The notes under the pieces: model-generated | What the model saw: the letters and a program-made list of their open reading frames with translations, nothing else | Told to the model about the DNA's origin: nothing | Databases searched by the model: none | Source of the DNA: Gammaproteobacteria bacterium | GTDB lineage: Bacteria; Pseudomonadota; Gammaproteobacteria; Thiohalospirales; Thiohalospiraceae | DNA: 38,303 nucleotides | Assembly: GCA_015488495.1 (NCBI GenBank) | Contig: WFNS01000238.1 | Location: 1-38,303 of the forward strand | Direction of reading: 5' to 3' | Shown: one piece after another, positions 1 through 10,451 of the stretch | Numbering within the stretch: the stretch's first letter is position 1 | How the letters are laid out: each line of letters opens with the position of its first letter | Position numbers and translations under genes: made by a program

Positions 1-58
1 CGCAGCGGGAGGTTCCATGACGGAGCGCTCCCGCTTCGTACATCTAAACGGAGGTAAC

Positions 59-1207
59 GTGAGCGAACCCGCCCTGCTGGTTCTGGAAGACGGGACCCGG
101 TTTCCCGGAAGATCGATTGGATATCATGGTCGGACGGTCGGGGAGGTGGTATTCAATACCGCCATGACCGGTTATCAGGAGATCCTCACCGACCTCTCAT
201 ACAGCCGCCAGATCGTCACTCTCACCTATCCCCACATCGGCAACGTCGGTTGCAACCCGGACGATGAAGAGTCCTCCCATGTGGCCGCCGCCGGCTTGGT
301 GATCCGCGAGCTCTCGCCGCTGATGAGCAACTGGCGGGGGCAGGAGTCACTGGAAGAGTATCTCCGGCGGCACCGGATCGTGGCCATCAGCGACATCGAT
401 ACCCGCAAGCTGACCCGTATCCTCCGTGAAAAGGGGGCGCAGAACGGCTGCATCGTGGCCGGCGAGGGGGCCGACGGGGATGAGGCCCTGGCAGCGGCGA
501 GGGACTTTCCCGGCCTCAAGGGGATGGATCTGGCCAGGGAGGTCACCACCCACCTGCCTTACGAGTGGGCCCAGGGGAGCTGGACGCTGGAGGGAGGATT
601 GCCCGAATGTCCCCATCCCATCGAAGAGGCACTGCCCTGGCACGTGGTGGCCTACGACTACGGCATCAAACGCAACATCCTGCGCATGCTGGTGGACCGC
701 GGCTGCCGGGTGACGGTGGTGCCCGCCCTCACTCCGGCGGAGAAGGTGCTGGAGCTGCAGCCCGACGGGCTGTTCCTCTCCAACGGCCCCGGCGATCCGG
801 AGCCCTGTGACTACGCCATCGCCGCCATCCGCCGGCTGCTGGAGGAGGGGATCCCCACCTTCGGCATCTGTCTGGGGCATCAGCTGCTGGCCCTGGCCAG
901 CGGCGCGAGGACGGTGAAGATGAAGTTCGGTCACCATGGCGCCAACCACCCGGTGCAGGAGCTGGAGAGCGGGCGGGTGATGATCACCAGCCAGAACCAT
1001 GGCTTCGCCGTGGACGAGGCGTCTCTGCCCGGCAACCTGCGGGCCACCCATCGCTCCCTGTTCGACGGCACGTTGCAGGGGATCGCACGGACCGACTGTC
1101 CCGCCTTCGGTTTTCAGGGCCACCCCGAGGCCAGCCCCGGTCCGCACGACGTGGCCCCCCTGTTCGACCGTTTCGTCGAACTCATCCGCCAGAACAACGA
1201 CGCCTGA
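59..1207 (+). CDS. carA: carbamoyl-phosphate synthase small subunit (glutamine amidotransferase)
   Basis: [18 protein letters not shown]-terminus, [12 protein letters not shown] and [11 protein letters not shown] amidotransferase motifs; followed by carB. GTG at 59 preceded by GGAGG is preferred over the ATG at 17 in the ORF track. Confidence 0.96.
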   Translation: MSEPALLVLEDGTRFPGRSIGYHGRTVGEVVFNTAMTGYQEILTDLSYSRQIVTLTYPHIGNVGCNPDDEESSHVAAAGLVIRELSPLMSNWRGQESLEEYLRRHRIVAISDIDTRKLTRILREKGAQNGCIVAGEGADGDEALAAARDFPGLKGMDLAREVTTHLPYEWAQGSWTLEGGLPECPHPIEEALPWHVVAYDYGIKRNILRMLVDRGCRVTVVPALTPAEKVLELQPDGLFLSNGPGDPEPCDYAIAAIRRLLEEGIPTFGICLGHQLLALASGARTVKMKFGHHGANHPVQELESGRVMITSQNHGFAVDEASLPGNLRATHRSLFDGTLQGIARTDCPAFGFQGHPEASPGPHDVAPLFDRFVELIRQNNDA

Positions 1208-1213
1208 CAGAAG

Positions 1214-4200
1214 ATGCCCAAACGCACCGACATAGAGTCCATACTGGTCATCGGCGCCGGCCCCATCGTCATCGGCCAAGCCTGCGAATTCGACTACTCC
1301 GGCGCCCAGGCCTGCAAGGCGCTGCGGGAGGAGGGTTTCCGCATCGTGCTGGTCAACTCCAACCCGGCCACCATCATGACCGATCCGGAGATGGCCGACG
1401 CCACCTATATCGAACCCATCCGCTGGCAGACGCTCGCCCGCATCATCGAGAAGGAGCGGCCCGACGCCCTGCTCCCCACCATGGGAGGACAGACCGCGCT
1501 CAACTGCGCCCTGGACCTGGCCAGCCACGGTGTGCTGGAGGAGTACGGCGTGGAGATGATTGGCGCCACCCGCGAGGCCATCGACAAGGCGGAGGATCGG
1601 GATCTGTTCCGCAAGGCGATGCAGAAGATCGGGCTGGATACTCCCCGCTCCGCCATCGCCCACAGCATGGAGGAGGCGCTGCAGGTACAGGCCCAGATCG
1701 GGTTTCCCACCATCATCCGGCCCTCCTTCACCATGGGCGGCAGCGGGGGCGGCATCGCCTACAACAAGCAGGAGTTCGTGGAGATCTGCGAGCACGGCCT
1801 GGAGCTCTCTCCCACCAACGAGCTGCTCATCGAGGAGTCGGTGCTGGGGTGGAAGGAGTTCGAGATGGAGGTGGTGCGGGACCGGAACGACAACTGCATC
1901 ATCATCTGCTCCATCGAGAACTTCGACCCGATGGGGGTGCATACCGGGGATTCCATCACCGTCGCCCCGGCCCAGACCCTGACCGACAAGGAGTACCAGA
2001 TCATGCGCGATGCCTCGCTGGCGGTGTTGCGCGAGATCGGGGTGGAGACCGGCGGCTCCAACGTGCAGTTTGCCATCAATCCCGAAAACGGGCGGATGAT
2101 CATCATCGAGATGAATCCGCGGGTCTCCCGCTCCTCCGCCCTGGCCTCGAAGGCCACCGGCTTCCCCATCGCCAAGGTCGCCGCCAAACTCGCGGTGGGC
2201 TATACCCTCGACGAGCTGGACAACGAGATCACGGGCGGGGTCATCCCGGCTTCTTTCGAGCCGACCATCGATTACGTGGTCACCAAGATCCCCCGCTTCA
2301 CCTTCGAGAAGTTCCCCAACGCCGACGACCGGCTCACCACCCAGATGAAGTCGGTGGGCGAGGCGATGGCCATCGGACGCAGTTTCCAGGAATCGCTGCA
2401 GAAGGCGCTGCGCAGCCTGGAGATCGGTGCCGACGGCCTGAACGAGAAGATCGATCCGGGCGCTGAAAACGCCAAGGAGGTGTTGCGCCAGGAGCTGCGC
2501 AGTCCCGGCGCGGAGCGGATCTGGTATCTGGCGGACGCCTTCCGTTACGGCATGGATCTGGAGCAGGTGCACGAGCTGTGCCGCATCGATCCCTGGTTCC
2601 TGGTGCAGATCGAGGAGCTGGTCCGGCTGGAGCAGGAGGTCCGCGAGGGCGGCTTGGAGGCGCTGGATCGGGATCGGATGCGTTTCCTCAAGCGCAAGGG
2701 GTTCTCCGACAGCCGTCTGGCCACCCTGGTGGGGGTGGAGGAGCGGGCGTTGCGTGCGCTGCGCCACCGGCTCGGGGTGCGCCCGGTCTACAAGCGGGTG
2801 GACACCTGCGCCGCCGAGTTCGCCACCGCCACCGCCTACATGTACTCCACCTACGAGGAGGAGTGCGAGGCGAACCCCACCGGCCGGGAGAAGATGATGG
2901 TGCTGGGAGGAGGGCCCAACCGCATCGGCCAGGGGATCGAATTCGACTACTGCTGTGTGCATGCCGCCCAGGCCTGCCGCGAGGACGGTTTCGAGACCAT
3001 CATGGTCAACTGCAACCCGGAGACGGTCTCCACCGACTACGACACTTCCGACCGTCTCTATTTCGAGCCGCTGACCCTGGAGGATGTGCTGGAGCTCATC
3101 GAGCTGGAACGCCCCAAAGGGATCATCGTCCAGTATGGCGGGCAGACCCCCCTCAAGCTGGCCCGTGCGCTGGAGGAGGCCGGTGCACCCATCATCGGCA
3201 CCACGCCGGACTCCATCGACCTGGCCGAGGATCGGGAGCGGTTCCAGCAGATGATCCGCAAACTGGGTCTGTTGCAGCCCCCCAACCGCACCGCACGGAA
3301 TGAGGAGGAGGCGGTCCGGCTGGCGGAGGAGATCGGTTACCCTCTGGTGGTGCGGCCCTCCTACGTGCTTGGCGGGCGGGCGATGGAGATCGTCTACAAC
3401 CAGGAAGAGCTGCGCCGCTACATGAACGAGGCGGTGCGGGTCTCCAACGACTCCCCGGTACTGCTGGACCGGTTTCTGGACGATGCCATCGAGGTGGATC
3501 TGGATGCGGTCTGTGACGGCGAGCAGGTCATCATCGGTGGCATCATGGAGCACATCGAGCAGGCGGGGGTCCACTCCGGTGACTCTGCCTGCTCCCTTCC
3601 TCCCTACACCCTCGGGAAGGAGGTCCTGGAGACCATCCGCGAGCAGGCCCGCAGTATGGCGCTGGAGCTGGGGGTGGTGGGGTTGATGAACGTGCAGTTC
3701 GCCATCCAGGACGGCAAGGTCTATGTGCTGGAGGTCAATCCCCGTGCCTCGCGCACCGTGCCCTTCGTCTCCAAGGCCACTGGCCGTCCCCTGGCCAAGA
3801 TCGCGGCCCGCTGCATGACCGGCAGGAACCTCGCCGCCCAGGGTATCGGGGAGGAGATCGTGCCCGGTTACTACTCGGTGAAAGAGGCGGTATTCCCCTT
3901 CATCAAGTTCCGCGGGGTGGATCCCATCCTCGGGCCGGAGATGAAGTCCACTGGCGAAGTGATGGGGATCGGACGCAGCTTCGGTGAGGCGTTCCGCAAG
4001 GCCCAGCTGGGGGCGGGCAACACCCTGCCCAAGGGAGGGCGGGCCTTCCTAAGCGTTCGGGATACCGACAAGAAGGGGATCGTGCAGGTGGCCAGGCAGC
4101 TGGTGGAGCTGGGATTCGAGCTGGTGGCCACCCACGGTACGGCGCGCGTGCTGGAAGCGGCCGGGATCCCCTGTGCCCACATCAACAAGGTGACCGAAGG

Positions 4201-4435
4201 CCGGCCGCACATCGTGGACATGATCAAGAACGGCGAGATCAGTTTTATCGTCAATACCACCGAAGGCAAGCAGGCCATCGCCGACTCCTATACCATCCGT
4301 CGGGAGGCGTTGATGCACAATGTGAGCTACACTACTACTCTGACCGGCGCCGAGGCCATCTGTATCGCGCTTCGCCAGCCGGATGAGATCGAGGTGAACA
4401 GCCTGCAGGATCTGCACAAGGAGCTGACAGCGTGA
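1214..4435 (+). CDS. carB: carbamoyl-phosphate synthase large subunit
   Basis: 1073 aa; [37 protein letters not shown], duplicated ATP-grasp domains, C-terminal MGS domain. Confidence 0.98.
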   Translation: MPKRTDIESILVIGAGPIVIGQACEFDYSGAQACKALREEGFRIVLVNSNPATIMTDPEMADATYIEPIRWQTLARIIEKERPDALLPTMGGQTALNCALDLASHGVLEEYGVEMIGATREAIDKAEDRDLFRKAMQKIGLDTPRSAIAHSMEEALQVQAQIGFPTIIRPSFTMGGSGGGIAYNKQEFVEICEHGLELSPTNELLIEESVLGWKEFEMEVVRDRNDNCIIICSIENFDPMGVHTGDSITVAPAQTLTDKEYQIMRDASLAVLREIGVETGGSNVQFAINPENGRMIIIEMNPRVSRSSALASKATGFPIAKVAAKLAVGYTLDELDNEITGGVIPASFEPTIDYVVTKIPRFTFEKFPNADDRLTTQMKSVGEAMAIGRSFQESLQKALRSLEIGADGLNEKIDPGAENAKEVLRQELRSPGAERIWYLADAFRYGMDLEQVHELCRIDPWFLVQIEELVRLEQEVREGGLEALDRDRMRFLKRKGFSDSRLATLVGVEERALRALRHRLGVRPVYKRVDTCAAEFATATAYMYSTYEEECEANPTGREKMMVLGGGPNRIGQGIEFDYCCVHAAQACREDGFETIMVNCNPETVSTDYDTSDRLYFEPLTLEDVLELIELERPKGIIVQYGGQTPLKLARALEEAGAPIIGTTPDSIDLAEDRERFQQMIRKLGLLQPPNRTARNEEEAVRLAEEIGYPLVVRPSYVLGGRAMEIVYNQEELRRYMNEAVRVSNDSPVLLDRFLDDAIEVDLDAVCDGEQVIIGGIMEHIEQAGVHSGDSACSLPPYTLGKEVLETIREQARSMALELGVVGLMNVQFAIQDGKVYVLEVNPRASRTVPFVSKATGRPLAKIAARCMTGRNLAAQGIGEEIVPGYYSVKEAVFPFIKFRGVDPILGPEMKSTGEVMGIGRSFGEAFRKAQLGAGNTLPKGGRAFLSVRDTDKKGIVQVARQLVELGFELVATHGTARVLEAAGIPCAHINKVTEGRPHIVDMIKNGEISFIVNTTEGKQAIADSYTIRREALMHNVSYTTTLTGAEAICIALRQPDEIEVNSLQDLHKELTA

Positions 4436-4911
4436 ACAGCAGAGTTCCTCTTACCGCACGTGGCGCAGAGAAGTTGCGCGAAGAGCTGAAAGAGCTGAAG
4501 AGCGTGGCGCGTCCCAGGGTGGTGCAGGCCATCGCCGAGGCGCGCGCCCATGGTGATCTGAAAGAGAACGCCGAATACCATGCCGCCCGCGAACAGCAGG
4601 CATTCATCGAAGGGCGTATCAAGGAGATCGAGAGCAAACTCTCCCATGCCCAGATCATCGACGTCACCAAGCTGAATGCCGGTGGCAAGGTGGTGTTCGG
4701 CGCCACCGTCACCCTGATGGACGAGGAGTCGGGCGAGGAGGTCACCTACCAGATCGTCGGCGACGACGAGGCGGACATCAAGGAGGGCCTCATCTCGGTG
4801 AGCTCCCCGGTGGCCCGTGCCCTGATCGGCAAGGAGGAGGGAGACGTGGTGGAGGTCCGGACCCCCGGCGGGGTCCGCGAGTACGAGATCGTCTCCGTTC
4901 AGTATATCTGA
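4432..4911 (+). CDS. greA: transcription elongation factor GreA
   Basis: 159 aa; [18 protein letters not shown]...[23 protein letters not shown] start overlaps the carB stop by 4 nt. Confidence 0.96.
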   Translation: MNSRVPLTARGAEKLREELKELKSVARPRVVQAIAEARAHGDLKENAEYHAAREQQAFIEGRIKEIESKLSHAQIIDVTKLNAGGKVVFGATVTLMDEESGEEVTYQIVGDDEADIKEGLISVSSPVARALIGKEEGDVVEVRTPGGVREYEIVSVQYI

Positions 4912-5225
4912 CGACTCCAGTGGGGGGCTTTCCACGCGGATTTCCTCCCTCCCCTGGCGTTCCATCATAATCAGTTCTCACGCCCCACATGCGGGTGATG
5001 TTGCGGGAACGCAACAGAGGGCTGTCTGTGTATCCCCTTTTCTTCATTTTTGGCCCCGGATCCCCCGCTTTCTCTTCTGTTCTGGTTTTTATAAACCTTT
5101 TGTAATCAGTGTGTTATTTTGTCTGTGTTGTCATGAATTATTGATTTCGTTCGTAACCGTTTCATTCTCAAGATTTTATGTTACATTAAATGGGTGAGGG
5201 TTCGCATATTCCGGGAGACAAAACA

Positions 5226-8200
5226 ATGAAACGGGTATCCGATTGGGGCAGAAAACTGGCGAATTTGGCGCTGGTCGCGATGGTGGGCCAGTTTGTGCTG
5301 GGGGGAACCGCGGAGGCTGCTATCCCGAAGTCTGAGAAGGATGCGTTGATAGCGCTGTATCAGGCCACGGGGGGGAATTCGAGCTGGAGGATCAGCACCA
5401 ACTGGAACAACGTCAAATCCAACGCCTGTCTGTGGCACGGCGTCACCTGTGACACCATCGACGGACAGGATCATGTGGTCGAACTGGATCTCGGTGCCAA
5501 TGGCCTGAAGGGAACCATTCCGGAGTCCATCGGCAACCTGACCAGGCTCAGGGTGCTGGATCTGCATACCAACGAGCTGGAAGGGCCCATCCCCGCGACC
5601 ATCGGTAATCTGGTAGAGCTGGTGGAGCTTCAGCTACAGGACAACATGCTGGAGGGAGCCCTGCCTGCCGAGTTGAGCATGCTGAACAATCTCCGTTCTT
5701 TCTATCTGAGCGGCAACCGCCTGACCGGTAGCATCGACGGGCCGCTGACCCAGGTCATGGCCAACAAGTTTTTCCTCAACGGCCTGGATCTGCGTTACAA
5801 CGGGTTTTATTCCTCCGACCCGGTGCTCCTGCAGAGCCTCAACAGCAAACAGATAGGGGGAGATATCGAGGCGACCCAGACCGTGGACGCCGTCGTTTCG
5901 CGCGTGGATGCCGGGGAGAACTATCTCCGCGTGTTCTGGACTCCGGTGGATTATCGCCAACAGGGCGGATATCTCATCAAGGTTTATGACGAACAGGGTG
6001 CGCTGGTGGAAAGTGCTCGTGTCGAGGGCCAGAGTTCAGGGACCTGGGTGGAGAGCAAAGAGAGCGACACTGCCACGGTGATCGGTCTCGAGAGCGGGAC
6101 CGTTTACGAGATTGTGGTCCATTCGGTGACCAAGCCCCACGCGGACAACAAAAATGAGGTGATCAGCGACGGATTGCTGGCCGGGCGCTATAGAGTGAGC
6201 ACCAAGGATGCGGATACCGATGGCGACGGCATCCAGGACAACCTGGAGGGCAAGAAGACCGATCAGGACAGTGATGGAGACGGCATCCCCGACTACAAGG
6301 ACAGTGACGATGACAACGATGGTTTCCCCACCGCCCAGGAGCTTCCTGTCAGCAGGGATACCGACGGTAACGGGACGCCCGACTACCTGGACGATGACGA
6401 TGACGGCGACGGGGTCCCCACCAAGGTGGAGACCAATCCGGCCGTCAATTCGGATCCCCTGCGCAAGGATACCGACAACGACGGCATTCTCGATGGTGTG
6501 GAGATCGGCTCCGACCCGGCCAATCCCCGTGATACCGACAGGGATGGAGACATCGATGTCCGCGATCCGGATGACGACGGTGATACCATTCCGACCCGTG
6601 ACGAGAGCCAGAACGATTTCGATGGCGACAAGTTGCCCGACTATCGGGATGCGGACGATGACGGGGACGGGATTCCCACCCGAAACGAAGGGCCGCCGGC
6701 ACAGGACACCGACCGTGATGGCGCCCCTGACTATCTCGATGCCGATGATGACAACGATGGACTCCTGACGCGGGACGAGTTGAAGATGGGAACCGATCCG
6801 CTGAGTGCGGACAGTGATGGCGATGGTATCGGAGACAAGGACGAGGTGGGAGGCAACATCGACCAGCCGGTGGACAGCGATGGTGATGGAATCATCGATG
6901 CAAACGACGAGGACGATGACAACGACGGCATTCTCACCCGGGAAGAGCCGGCCAGCCGTTTGAACAGTGATGATGACGGCGATGGTCTGCTCACCAGCGT
7001 GGAGTTGACGTTGGGTACCGATCCCTACAATCGGGACAGCGACGGAGACGGTATCGAGGATCGTGAAGAGGTGGACAACCCGGCGGCTCCCCGTGATACC
7101 GACAAGGATGGGACCATCGATGCGCGGGATGCCGACGACGATGACGATGGACTGTCCACCCGAGACGAAAAGGCAATTGGTACCGATCCCTATCGCAAAG
7201 ACAGTGATGGTGATGGTATCGCGGATGCAGACGAGGTGGGGGACGACGTGGCGAACCCGCGTGATACCGATACCGACGGCATCATCGATGCCCTGGATGC
7301 CGACGACGACAACGATGGCCTTTCCACCCGGGATGAACGGTCCTTGGGAACGGATCCTCACAGCAAGGACAGCGACAAGGATGGTGTGGAAGACAAGGTG
7401 GAAGTGGGGCGTTTCGTCGAGAAGCCGCGGGATACCGATGGAGATGGAAAGATCAATGCGCTCGACGCCGATGATGATGACGATTCCATCCCCACCAGTC
7501 AGGAGCTGACAGGCGACTTCGACAACGATGGTATTCCAAACTATCTGGATCCGGACGATGACAACGACGGTAAACCGACGCGTGTCGAGGTCCAGGGTGG
7601 AAGTGCGATAGAGCTCGACAGTGACTCGGATGGCACGCCAGACTATCAGGATAATGACGATGCCGTGGTGACCACCTCGATGGGAGGTGGCTCCATGGGG
7701 TTCGGGTTGTTCCTGCTGCCGCTGTTCTTCCTGTTGCGCCGTTTTCCGCTGCGCTGGCTGTCGGTCCTGCTGGTTGCAGTAGTGGGTCAGGCCGCCGCCG
7801 CGGAGGGCATTTCCGTTTTCGATGAAAGCGGTGAGCCGGTGATCATCGAGACCATCGACCTCTCTGAAAAGCCGGCCGGAGCGGCTCAGGAGAAGATGGA
7901 GGGACAGCCTTCATCCCGCAGCAGTGCGGAGACTCTCTCCGAAACCGTCGACGAGATCCCTGCTGCGGCTACGGCTAAGGTGGAACCCGAGGCTGAAGGG
8001 GATAACGCCACCCCGGTGAGCGAGAAGAGCGAACCGGGGGATGCTGCCGAATCCAAAGGGGATCAGGCAGGGGAGCCGGATCAGGCCGCAACTACGGAGG
8101 CGGCGAAGGGTGAAACCGGTCAGGCGGAAGAGGCGAAGCCAAGACAGGGCGAGCGTTTCTATATGGGACTCGGTGCCGGCGCGACGCGGCTCGACCCGGA

Positions 8201-9122
8201 TACCGGGACCACCGGTTTTTCGGTCAAGGACAAGGACGACGTCGGGGCAAAAATGATGATCGGGTACGAAGCTACCGATCATATCTCTGTCGAGCTGGCC
8301 GGCGGCCCGATGGGTAAGGCCCGTCTTACGCCCAACGATCGTGAAGTTAAGTACAATGGCTATACGTTGAGTATCGTGTACGACATCTTTGGGGAGCTGG
8401 GTGGATTCAGCCCGCTGCTCAAGGTCGGAATCGGCAAGATCGACAACTCGGCCAACATCCAGTACGAACGGGAGGAGGATCTGCTACCGTTTGCCGGTGT
8501 CGGACTGAAATATGAGTTCGACAACGGAGTGGCATTGCGTGGTGAGTACGAATATCTGGCGGAGGATGCGCAGATGCTTTCCGTCAGCCTGCTCAAATAT
8601 TTCGGTGGCAAGAAGCCGGTTCCGCCGGTGGTGGTGACGCCTCCTCCCGCTTCCCCTCCCGAAGTAGTGGTCTCTTTCAATGTGCCGGATTCGGATCACG
8701 ATGGGGTCAATGACATCCGCGACGGTTGTCCCAACACGCCCGAGGGTGCCAAGGTGGATGATGCCGGTTGCGCGATGTTCGAGGGGGTTTTGCGTGGCGT
8801 CAACTTCGAGACCAACTCCTCTCGCCTGACGGAGGATGCGAAACGGATCCTGGATGAGGTGGCTGAAGAGCTGAAGCAATATCCCACGGTGAGAATCGAG
8901 GTCCAGGCCCATACCGACAGTGATGGCCCTGCCCAGTACAATCAGTGGTTGTCGGAGCGGCGGGCGCAGAGTGTGATCGACTATCTGGTACAGAAGGGGA
9001 TTTCATCCCGACGCCTGGTTCCGATGGGTTATGGAGAGACCAAGCCGATTGCCGACAATCGTACGGAAGAGGGCAAGGCGCTCAACAGACGAGTGGAGTT
9101 CGTGGTACTGAGCGCCCAGTGA
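5226..9122 (+). CDS. LRR / FN3-like / thrombospondin type 3 repeat protein fused in frame to an OprF/OmpA-type outer membrane protein, with an internal GlyGly-CTERM-like segment and second signal-peptide-like segment
   Basis: ATG at 5226 ([31 protein letters not shown] signal peptide) preceded by GGGAGA; LRR motifs ([28 protein letters not shown]), DxDxDGxxD repeats, [20 protein letters not shown], beta-barrel segment from [10 protein letters not shown], and OmpA C domain ([15 protein letters not shown]...HTDSDG...NRRVEFVV). Confidence 0.9.
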   Translation: MKRVSDWGRKLANLALVAMVGQFVLGGTAEAAIPKSEKDALIALYQATGGNSSWRISTNWNNVKSNACLWHGVTCDTIDGQDHVVELDLGANGLKGTIPESIGNLTRLRVLDLHTNELEGPIPATIGNLVELVELQLQDNMLEGALPAELSMLNNLRSFYLSGNRLTGSIDGPLTQVMANKFFLNGLDLRYNGFYSSDPVLLQSLNSKQIGGDIEATQTVDAVVSRVDAGENYLRVFWTPVDYRQQGGYLIKVYDEQGALVESARVEGQSSGTWVESKESDTATVIGLESGTVYEIVVHSVTKPHADNKNEVISDGLLAGRYRVSTKDADTDGDGIQDNLEGKKTDQDSDGDGIPDYKDSDDDNDGFPTAQELPVSRDTDGNGTPDYLDDDDDGDGVPTKVETNPAVNSDPLRKDTDNDGILDGVEIGSDPANPRDTDRDGDIDVRDPDDDGDTIPTRDESQNDFDGDKLPDYRDADDDGDGIPTRNEGPPAQDTDRDGAPDYLDADDDNDGLLTRDELKMGTDPLSADSDGDGIGDKDEVGGNIDQPVDSDGDGIIDANDEDDDNDGILTREEPASRLNSDDDGDGLLTSVELTLGTDPYNRDSDGDGIEDREEVDNPAAPRDTDKDGTIDARDADDDDDGLSTRDEKAIGTDPYRKDSDGDGIADADEVGDDVANPRDTDTDGIIDALDADDDNDGLSTRDERSLGTDPHSKDSDKDGVEDKVEVGRFVEKPRDTDGDGKINALDADDDDDSIPTSQELTGDFDNDGIPNYLDPDDDNDGKPTRVEVQGGSAIELDSDSDGTPDYQDNDDAVVTTSMGGGSMGFGLFLLPLFFLLRRFPLRWLSVLLVAVVGQAAAAEGISVFDESGEPVIIETIDLSEKPAGAAQEKMEGQPSSRSSAETLSETVDEIPAAATAKVEPEAEGDNATPVSEKSEPGDAAESKGDQAGEPDQAATTEAAKGETGQAEEAKPRQGERFYMGLGAGATRLDPDTGTTGFSVKDKDDVGAKMMIGYEATDHISVELAGGPMGKARLTPNDREVKYNGYTLSIVYDIFGELGGFSPLLKVGIGKIDNSANIQYEREEDLLPFAGVGLKYEFDNGVALRGEYEYLAEDAQMLSVSLLKYFGGKKPVPPVVVTPPPASPPEVVVSFNVPDSDHDGVNDIRDGCPNTPEGAKVDDAGCAMFEGVLRGVNFETNSSRLTEDAKRILDEVAEELKQYPTVRIEVQAHTDSDGPAQYNQWLSERRAQSVIDYLVQKGISSRRLVPMGYGETKPIADNRTEEGKALNRRVEFVVLSAQ
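6207..7662 (+). repeat. array of thrombospondin type 3-like Ca2+-binding repeats within the CDS
   Basis: Many DSDGDGI.D / [14 protein letters not shown] modules, e.g. [35 protein letters not shown]. Confidence 0.9.
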
Positions 9123-9151
9123 TTGCAGAGAAAGAGCAACAGGTGGTACAA

Positions 9152-9190
9152 AAGGGGTCGGCTGGTAGTCCGGCCCCTTCCCTTATTTTA
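9152..9190 (+). terminator. Rho-independent terminator downstream of the OmpA-fusion gene
   Basis: AAGGGGTCGG-CTGGTAGT-CCGGCCCCTT (10-bp stem with one G-U), followed by the T-rich CCCTTATTTTA. Confidence 0.75.
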
Positions 9191-9200
9191 TAGAGTTGGA

Positions 9201-9497
9201 TCAGGAAAGGACGATGCGGGCTTTTCCGTCGCGTCTTTTCCGGTACAATGCGGCGATGTGGCCGATTAGCTGAACCGGCTCGCTCCCTGTTCGGCGGCAG
9301 ATCTCGCCCAGCATGGTGTGACGGGACTCCCGGTCTGTAGCGTTGATTCTCACCTTGATCAACTCATGGAAGTCGAGCGCCCGATCGATCTCCTCGATGA
9401 CGGAATCGCTGATCCCGGCCCGGCCGGTGAGAACCACCGGCTTGAGCGGGTGAGCGAGCTTGCGCAACTGGCGAATCTGCTTGTTGTTCAGACCCAT
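9201..9497 (-). CDS. yhbY: YhbY-type RNA-binding (CRM domain) protein
   Basis: MGLNNKQIRQLRKLAHPLKPVVLTGRAGISDSVIEEIDRALDFHELIKVRI; start trimmed to the internal Met of the longer ORF. Confidence 0.92.
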   Translation of the reverse strand: MGLNNKQIRQLRKLAHPLKPVVLTGRAGISDSVIEEIDRALDFHELIKVRINATDRESRHTMLGEICRRTGSEPVQLIGHIAALYRKRRDGKARIVLS

Positions 9498-9519
9498 ATT
9501 GAAGACCGAGAAACCTGAG

Positions 9520-9789
9520 ATGCATATCCTGCGCAGTATAACCCGGAAACGGCGCACTGTGACAGTGGCTCCGAGCCCTTTCAACGGGATAAAGTTTGAA
9601 CTGGGGATCATACTGCTGCTGCTTCCGTTGATCTGGGTAGTGGTGGAGCGGCTGGTTGCCGATACCCTGCTGGAGTTTGCACTGCTGCTCGCGGCAGCAT
9701 CCCTGGCGTCGGCGTGGCTGGTGTGGCGTACCCGGACCGTTCTGCGGCGGCTGGAGAGAGAGCAAAAGGATGGCTCGCAGCAAGAGTAG
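9520..9789 (+). CDS. small membrane protein of unknown function
   Basis: [16 protein letters not shown]...[47 protein letters not shown]: two hydrophobic segments, charged ends; overlaps rlmE by 20 nt. Confidence 0.55.
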   Translation: MHILRSITRKRRTVTVAPSPFNGIKFELGIILLLLPLIWVVVERLVADTLLEFALLLAAASLASAWLVWRTRTVLRRLEREQKDGSQQE

Positions 9790-10387
9790 TGCAAAGTGGT
9801 TGCGGGAACATTTCGACGACCTCTATGTCCAACGGGCTCGGCAGGAAGGGTACCGTTCCCGCGCCGTCTACAAGCTGCAGGAGATTCAGGAGAAAGACCG
9901 AATCTTCCGTCCGGGGATGACCGTGGTGGATCTGGGAGCGGCGCCGGGAGGCTGGTCGCAATTTGCCAGCCGTTACGTCACGGCAAAAGGAAGGGTGGTG
10001 GCACTGGATATCCTGCCAATGGATCCGTTGCCGGACGTGGAATTCATTCAGGGTGATTTTTGTGAGCAGGAGGTCTGCGAGCGCTTGCTGGGGCTGGTCG
10101 GCGAACGCGTGGATCTTGTAATGTCGGACATGGCCCCCAATATAAGTGGAGTAAAGGCTGTCGATCAGCCGCGCGCCATGCATCTGGCCGAGCTGGCGCT
10201 GGATTTTTCTCGCAACGTACTGACTCCAGAGGGAAACCTTTTGATCAAGGCCTTCCAGGGCGAGGGCTTCGATGCCTTGGTGCGCGAGCTGCGCAGTGCG
10301 TTCAGAAAGGTGCTCGTGCGCAAGCCCGGCGCGTCACGTTCCCGTTCACGGGAGGTGTATCTGTTGGCGAGAGGCCATATATTGTAG
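9770..10387 (+). CDS. rlmE: 23S rRNA (uridine-2'-O)-methyltransferase RlmE (FtsJ/RrmJ)
   Basis: [43 protein letters not shown]...[15 protein letters not shown]...DMAPNISG; start trimmed from 9656. Confidence 0.96.
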   Translation: MARSKSSAKWLREHFDDLYVQRARQEGYRSRAVYKLQEIQEKDRIFRPGMTVVDLGAAPGGWSQFASRYVTAKGRVVALDILPMDPLPDVEFIQGDFCEQEVCERLLGLVGERVDLVMSDMAPNISGVKAVDQPRAMHLAELALDFSRNVLTPEGNLLIKAFQGEGFDALVRELRSAFRKVLVRKPGASRSRSREVYLLARGHIL

Positions 10388-10451
10388 TAACGTAGGGAGC
10401 GACGGCGCGTAACGAGGTCGTCGCTCCGGTGGTAGATCCAAGAGGTATATT

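Noticed and set aside
347-3574. 1075-codon ORF antisense to carA/carB
   Set aside because: Mirror of a high-GC coding frame; His/Leu/Gly-rich product with no recognisable domain, fully opposite well-supported carAB.
6036-7361. 441-codon antisense ORF across the TSP3 array
   Set aside because: Produced by the GAT/GAC-rich repeats read backwards (V/I/R/G-rich low-complexity product); no independent start or domain evidence.
6207-7662. Repeat region considered as CRISPR-like array
   Set aside because: Repeats are in-frame protein modules (DxDxDG) with variable length and no unique spacers.
9656-9769. N-terminal extension of the rlmE ORF ([11 protein letters not shown]...)
   Set aside because: Lies in the coding region of the preceding small membrane protein; [10 protein letters not shown] at 9770 is the canonical RlmE start.
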